DNA of 6,220 bases from an uncultured Eubacteriales bacterium (GTDB lineage Bacteria; Bacillota; Clostridia; Oscillospirales; Oscillospiraceae): NCBI GenBank assembly GCA_905210385.1, contig CAJLWS010000096.1, positions 1 through 6,220 on the forward strand, in the 5' to 3' direction. The notes beneath the pieces were generated by a model. The model was not told the DNA's origin. It saw only the letters and a program-made list of their open reading frames with translations, and did no database searches. Shown piece after piece: positions 6,099-6,220 of the stretch (positions within the stretch are counted from its first letter, which is position 1; each line of letters opens with the position of its first letter). The position numbers were made by a program, and so were the translations under genes.

Positions 6099-6142
6099 CC
6101 GCCGCCCCGCGGCGGAAGCCGCGCGGTCGAGCTCGCGCTTCC
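6099..6142. repeat. Two overlapping GC-rich inverted repeats after valS
   Basis: CCGCCGC (6099-6105) pairs with GCGGCGG (6109-6115) around CCC. GGAAG plus CGCG (6114-6123, one bulged C) pairs with CGCG plus CTTCC (6134-6142). They share bases 6114-6115, so at full length they exclude each other. Neither is followed by a T-run. Function is unknown; they may protect the valS mRNA 3' end. Confidence 0.5.
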
Positions 6143-6169
6143 AGCGGACCTGATCGGATAAACGCAGAA

Positions 6170-6206
6170 GGCGGAACCAGTTCCGGAGTTCCGCCAGGTG
6201 TTTTTT
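6170..6206 (+). terminator. Intrinsic terminator downstream of valS
   Basis: GGCGGAAC (6170-6177) pairs with GTTCCGCC (6188-6195) in 8 perfect base pairs. After AGGTG comes a run of six T (6201-6206). The 5-nt gap before the T-run is slightly long, but the stem is strong. It ends the T-box/valS transcript about 80 nt after the stop codon; no further gene begins before the window edge. Confidence 0.7.
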
Positions 6207-6220
6207 CAGTTCAGGACCGC

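Overview
The window is a core-genome segment of a GC-rich, low-branching Firmicute. The best guess is an Oscillospiraceae-type Clostridium (Flavonifractor / Pseudoflavonifractor / Lawsonibacter neighbourhood). The guess rests on strong G/C preference at third codon positions, AGGAGG-type ribosome binding sites, sigma-A-type promoters, a T-box leader, and a WalJ (YycJ) homologue next to rlmH. The genus is inference; no species marker is present.

Layout, all genes on the + strand. Positions 1-301 hold no credible gene. They contain a good promoter (84-112), a short highly structured transcript ending in an intrinsic terminator (about 119-205), and further hairpins running up to the first start codon. 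Next come murA (302-1606), a weak hairpin/terminator in the murA-walJ gap, walJ/yycJ encoding a metallo-beta-lactamase-fold hydrolase (1694-2482), and rlmH (2486-2968), closed by an intrinsic terminator. walJ and rlmH are 3 nt apart, and the rlmH ribosome binding site lies inside walJ, so they are very probably co-translated.

A second transcription unit starts at a near-consensus promoter (3031-3059). That promoter is embedded in an unusual pair of C-rich repeats. It is followed by a complete valine T-box leader (about 3066-3306), in which stem I, specifier loop, AGAGA bulge, F-box, T-box sequence and terminator are all recognisable. The leader feeds valS (3329-6091). A cluster of GC-rich hairpins and an intrinsic terminator (6170-6206) follow valS.

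The genes serve cell-wall precursor synthesis (MurA), wall/DNA-linked homeostasis (WalJ, role inferred from homologues), ribosome maturation (RlmH) and tRNA charging (ValS). All are housekeeping genes; no defence, phage or biosynthetic system is visible. The most unusual items are: (1) a 44-codon in-frame insertion in valS that is palindromic at the DNA level and has atypical codons; (2) the promoter-driven structured small RNA or leader upstream of murA; (3) the C-rich repeats with a C7 tract inside the valS promoter.
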